Below, in pieces: positions 61,380 through 64,000 of a stretch of 64,000 bases of DNA (within the stretch, counting starts at the first letter, position 1; every line of letters starts with the position of its first letter). The notes beneath the pieces were generated by a model. It did no database searches and was not told the DNA's origin. It worked only from the letters and a program-made list of their open reading frames with translations. The position numbers were made by a program, and so were the translations under genes. This stretch comes from CAYFUF01 sp964346245 (GTDB lineage: Bacteria > Bacillota > Clostridia > Tissierellales > Peptoniphilaceae): assembly GCA_964346245.1 (NCBI GenBank), contig CAYFUF010000002.1, positions 21,839 through 85,838 on the forward strand, in the 5' to 3' direction.

Positions 61380-61529
61380 TTATTTCGTTTCGCGATGTGT
61401 GGTGTGTTTTTTACAGAATTTACAGTACTTTTTTAACTCCAAGCGCTCTGTAACCGTCGCTTTGTTTTTGGTGGTATCGTAGTTTCTATTTTTGCACTCT
61501 GTGCAAGCTAATTTAACTTTTTCAGCCAT
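61380..61529 (-). CDS. rpmG: 50S ribosomal protein L33
   Basis: 49 aa. Two C-x2-C pairs (ACTEC and YCKFC) form the zinc-binding version of L33; NYDTTKNKATVTERLELKKYC is the conserved core. Start ATG follows a GGAGGCAAGA site. No tRNA-Trp lies upstream as in some relatives. Confidence 0.95.
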   Translation of the reverse strand: MAEKVKLACTECKNRNYDTTKNKATVTERLELKKYCKFCKKHTTHRETK

Positions 61530-61655
61530 TCTTGCCTCCTACTCCCAAAAGTATACGGTCCTAATCATTAAAAAAAGACCTATCGTTGCCGACACGTTCG
61601 ATGTATCATATCACAACCAGGCCTTCTATGCAACGAAAAGTAGAAAATATCAATC

Positions 61656-61677
61656 AAAAAAGGCTGGTTGCCCAGCC
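61656..61677 (-). terminator. Terminator after apt
   Basis: Stem GGCTGG-GCAA-CCAGCC followed by TTTTTT on the minus strand, 7 nt after the apt stop codon. It separates apt from rpmG-secE-nusG. Confidence 0.85.
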
Positions 61678-61683
61678 CTTGTT

Positions 61684-62214
61684 TTAATGATCCCAGGTGA
61701 GAATTGATTTGACAGCGTAACCTGCTTGCTCAAGCTTCTTCCTGCCTCCTAGCTCAGTTAATTCGGTGAGGAAAAGGCTGGTGACCACCACGCCTCCAAT
61801 TTTCTCGACAAGCTGGCAAACTGCCGTTGCTGTCCCTCCGGTGGCAAGCAAGTCATCCAAAACGACAATGCGAGCCCCTTCTTCAAAGGAGTCGCGATCT
61901 AATTCGATGTCAGCGTGGCCATATTCCAATGCATATTGGGCATTGACCAAATCTCCGGGTAGTTTTCCAGCTTTTCTTGCCATCAAAAAACCTGTCTTTG
62001 TGGCGTAGGCCAAGGCTGAACCAAAGATAAAACCTCTGGCTTCAATGCCTAAGATGTAATCGTAGGTCTCTTCCTCCAACGCATCTTCAAGGACCTGAAT
62101 TGCCTCTTGAAAAGCATCCCGATCCTGCAAAATGGTAGTGATATCTTTATAACTGATTCCCTCGCTAGGAAAGTCTTCCACAATTCTCATCTTATCTTTC
62201 AAACTCTTCGACAT
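61684..62214 (-). CDS. apt: Adenine phosphoribosyltransferase
   Basis: 176 aa from MSKSLKDKMRIVEDFPSEGISYKDIT. Makes AMP from adenine and PRPP. GIEARGFIFGSALAY and the PRPP motif VVLDDLLATGGTATA are clear. Length normal. The start is set by an AGGAGG site; the longer frame is not needed. It fits purine salvage alongside the nucleoside importer. Confidence 0.97.
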   Translation of the reverse strand: MSKSLKDKMRIVEDFPSEGISYKDITTILQDRDAFQEAIQVLEDALEEETYDYILGIEARGFIFGSALAYATKTGFLMARKAGKLPGDLVNAQYALEYGHADIELDRDSFEEGARIVVLDDLLATGGTATAVCQLVEKIGGVVVTSLFLTELTELGGRKKLEQAGYAVKSILTWDH

Positions 62215-62269
62215 CGCTTTATCTCCTCCTCGGACTCTACTACTCAACAACACCCTCTATTATAACCCA

Positions 62270-63019
62270 TTATTGATTAGGCAAATTAAAATCTAAATCA
62301 GGAAAAGAAATTAACCATTGTACATCTTCAAACTTCATCGCCAAAGAAACGTTGTCCACCTCATCCGCTCCCATAACATGCGCTGTCATGGTTACATTCA
62401 CTTCAATAATATCTGCTGTCGTGTATCCCTCCGGACTGATGGAATTAACCGTTATCGCAACAGATGATGGCCAAAAGCCCCTATCTTTCAAGCTTTGTGT
62501 TTGCTTAGTTAGTGTATCCAGACTAATACCGTCCATGCCGCCTAATTGCATACTAGTACCTTGTTCTAAGGACTCTCTAGTTGCACGGTCAATAGTGGAT
62601 AGCATTTTCTCGACATCGCCTTCTTGTATTCCTTCAGCAAAACGTTGAATAGTTTGTTCAGGTGTCGAGTTCACTTTTCCTCCACCGAATAAGCCGCCAT
62701 CACCTTTTAAAACGAAGAAATATAACGAAGCTGCAATGGCTATGACACCGACGATGCCAAGGCCGATGAATTAGCCCTTTTTGGACGATTGAGGCCTCGC
62801 TGGTTGCCCATAACCCTGGTTCTGCCCATAATTTTGATTAGGCTTATACGCCTGATGGTTACCATAGTCATGATTGTTACCGTCCTGATAAGGTTGGTTA
62901 TTAGGGCCATGTTGACCTTGATTGCTATACTAATTATTTTGCTGTTGATAGGGATTGTTATTTTGCCCTTGATTTCTCTGGTCGTTCCCATAGGGATGGT
63001 TATTCTGATTATTTACCAT
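62270..63019 (-). pseudogene. Asn/Gln/Tyr-rich single-pass membrane protein with two in-frame stops
   Basis: One frame of 250 codons from ATG 63019 (GGACTTATT upstream, no clear ribosome site) to 62270. Codons encode an Asn/Gln/Pro/Tyr/Gly-rich cytoplasmic part (~1-82), one membrane helix (FIGLGIVGVIAIAASLYFFV), a Gly-rich spacer, and an outside domain of ~130 residues (FAEGIQEGDVEKMLSTIDRATRESLEQG). TAG at 62930-62932 and TAA at 62771-62773 interrupt it. No frameshift is present. The outer-domain frame could still be made from a GTG at 62674. Function not recognised; the plan resembles small zinc-ribbon-free DUF4878-like membrane proteins. Confidence 0.75.
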
Positions 63020-63160
63020 AATAAGTCCTCACTAAAATGAATTCGTAAAACCAATCAACTACTTTTTTCGCCATGAAGTGAACCTATGCTCAAACTGTAG
63101 ATAATGCTATTTTACCACAGTCCGTTAGAAAAGATACCAGACGAATATAAAGTAAATGTA

Positions 63161-63196
63161 AAAGCCCATAGACGAAGGTTTTTGTCTATGGGCTTT
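63161..63196 (-). terminator. Terminator of the permease at the window end
   Basis: Perfect 13-bp stem AAAGCCCATAGAC / GTCTATGGGCTTT with a 10-nt loop; the T-run after it is short (TTTTACATTT). It lies ~15 nt beyond the permease stop codon. Confidence 0.7.
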
Positions 63197-63210
63197 CCTT
63201 TACTACTAGA

Positions 63211-63951
63211 TTAATTACCAGTTTCTCGAATTCTAGTTTTTTGATTAATTACGTAAGCAACCAAGGCAAAGAATCCGGTTAGTAGGATTCCTAAAAGATA
63301 GAGGTAACTCGGATTTTCAAGAAAAAACATTATCAAATCATAGATAACCTTAATCAGAGGGTAGAATATCACACCTCTGATGGCAAGTAGTCCTATCCCA
63401 CCATCAAATATAGAGTCTCCAGCAATAATGAAAGACATCATAAAGATGAAGGAGAGCAGGCCAAAAAGTACCCAGAAAATCAATTTTCCCTTTGTTCCCA
63501 AGTAGTAGTTAATTGAGCTTAAACAGTGGCCAAAAAAGTAAACTACTAAACCAATAAGTATGACCCGGATAACCAACAGTGGTAAATTCTGTAAGCTCTC
63601 TAGATTTTGTATACTTAGCATCTCGCCGAAGAATAGAAAGGTAGAATTAGTTTGGAATAGTTCCTTAATCGATTGAGCGACAATTGTTAAAAGAGCGGTA
63701 AACAGGATAAACTTTATTACATAGATTACTCCATCTAGTAATGCCGTTGATGCATAAGTTTTCCGAGTGATTCCGTTTTGGGATAAGAACTGTATTCCCT
63801 CTGCATGGCTAACCAGTGCAAAAACGAAAATGAAAAGCACGGCGAAACCATCCATGGAATAGAAAGAATTCGACTCTTGAGCTGAGCCTGTGAAGAACAA
63901 TTTAACAATGATATCCATAAGAAGGTAAGCTAGGGCAACAAAAGTAATCAC
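63211..63951 (-). CDS. Multi-pass membrane protein, ABC-2-type permease-like
   Basis: 246 aa from a GTG, with about six membrane helices and the segment GIQFLSQNGITRKTYASTALLDGVIYV, which resembles ABC-2 permeases of lantibiotic or multidrug type. The frame extends upstream to an ATG at 63996 (MKILRTEQ) but meets TGA at 63970-63972 before TKTYGDVITF. The true start is thus uncertain, and the gene may be damaged or begin at GTG. An ATPase partner would lie beyond the window edge. Confidence 0.55.
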   Translation of the reverse strand: MITFVALAYLLMDIIVKLFFTGSAQESNSFYSMDGFAVLFIFVFALVSHAEGIQFLSQNGITRKTYASTALLDGVIYVIKFILFTALLTIVAQSIKELFQTNSTFLFFGEMLSIQNLESLQNLPLLVIRVILIGLVVYFFGHCLSSINYYLGTKGKLIFWVLFGLLSFIFMMSFIIAGDSIFDGGIGLLAIRGVIFYPLIKVIYDLIMFFLENPSYLYLLGILLTGFFALVAYVINQKTRIRETGN

Positions 63952-64000
63952 ATCTCCATAAGTCTTTGTTCATTGCTCAGTTCGTAAAATCTTCATTGTC

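Noticed and set aside
61530..61655. tRNA-Trp or other tRNA upstream of rpmG-secE
   Set aside because: I looked for cloverleaf arms and a T-loop GTTCGA context and found none that folds.
3597..62932. Reassignment of TAG to an amino acid
   Set aside because: pfkA, mdcA and the OadB-like gene end at TAG at the length normal for their families, so TAG works as a stop.
1..64000. Prophage, insertion sequence or integrase marking a transferred island
   Set aside because: No transposase, integrase, terminal inverted repeats or attachment duplication were seen at the borders near 8.2 or 41.2 kb.

Overview
The window reads as chromosomal DNA of a mid-GC, fermentative, probably anaerobic Bacillota bacterium. 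Support for this comes from the dnaE-pfkA-pyk-ptsI order, the rpmG-secE-nusG-rplK-rplA / rplJ-rplL order with an L10 leader, strong AGGAGG ribosome-binding sites, a guanine-type riboswitch, and Na+-pump decarboxylase subunits. I could not fix the genus. I saw no rRNA, tRNA, CRISPR array, prophage or insertion sequence. Nearly all genes lie on the minus strand.

Layout. (1) 0.07-8.1 kb: housekeeping block dnaE, pfkA, pyk, ptsI. (2) 8.2-13.4 kb: a malonate-decarboxylation operon made of an MdcA-type malonate transferase, a single-chain biotin-dependent carboxyltransferase, an OadG-like subunit, a biotin carrier and an OadB-like Na+-pumping decarboxylase. (3) 13.5-19.0 kb: a DUF1667 protein, a hotdog thioesterase, a MocA-like molybdenum-cofactor nucleotidyltransferase, a histidine phosphatase-HD fusion, a TylF-like methyltransferase, a LysR regulator and a YczE-like membrane protein. 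(4) 19.2-36.3 kb: a long run of catabolic genes: two paralogous cyclase-family hydrolases flanking a carbamate kinase, the three-subunit carbamoyltransferase AllG/FdrA(AllF)/AllH, a PucR regulator, uracil permease, cytosine deaminase, cytosine permease, and a three-subunit molybdenum hydroxylase. (5) 37.0-41.2 kb: an amidase, a broken lipoprotein gene, and XdhC, MoaE-like and ModE-like genes. (6) 41.2-52.0 kb: a zinc-ribbon protein, NUDIX, deoC, pgi, a PAS-SpoIIE phosphatase, the feo iron system, 5-formyl-THF cyclo-ligase and an ECF sigma / vWA lipoprotein unit. (7) 52.3-57.4 kb: a BMP/Nup-type nucleoside ABC importer behind a guanine-type riboswitch. (8) 57.6-62.2 kb: ribosomal protein, nusG, secE and apt genes. 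(9) 62.3-64.0 kb: a decayed Asn/Gln-rich membrane protein and a membrane permease.

Main idea. Regions 2-5 can be read as one 33-kb catabolic island. Cytosine or uracil would be imported (CodB, UraA) and cytosine deaminated (CodA). Uracil would be hydroxylated to barbiturate by the Mo hydroxylase, and the ring opened to ureidomalonate by a cyclase-family hydrolase. Ureidomalonate is the one-carbon-longer homologue of oxalurate, the substrate of AllFGH, so phosphorolysis would give carbamoyl phosphate (ATP through carbamate kinase) and malonamate. The amidase would give malonate, which MdcA and the Na+ pump would decarboxylate. Each family assignment is well supported; the assembled pathway and its substrates are inference.

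Several genes carry in-frame stop codons or a frameshift in otherwise intact reading frames (fdrA/tail, the Asn/Gln-rich protein, the small membrane protein in the ribosomal operon, the lipoprotein at 38.5 kb, possibly the last permease). Each nonsense codon could come from a single C-to-T change.
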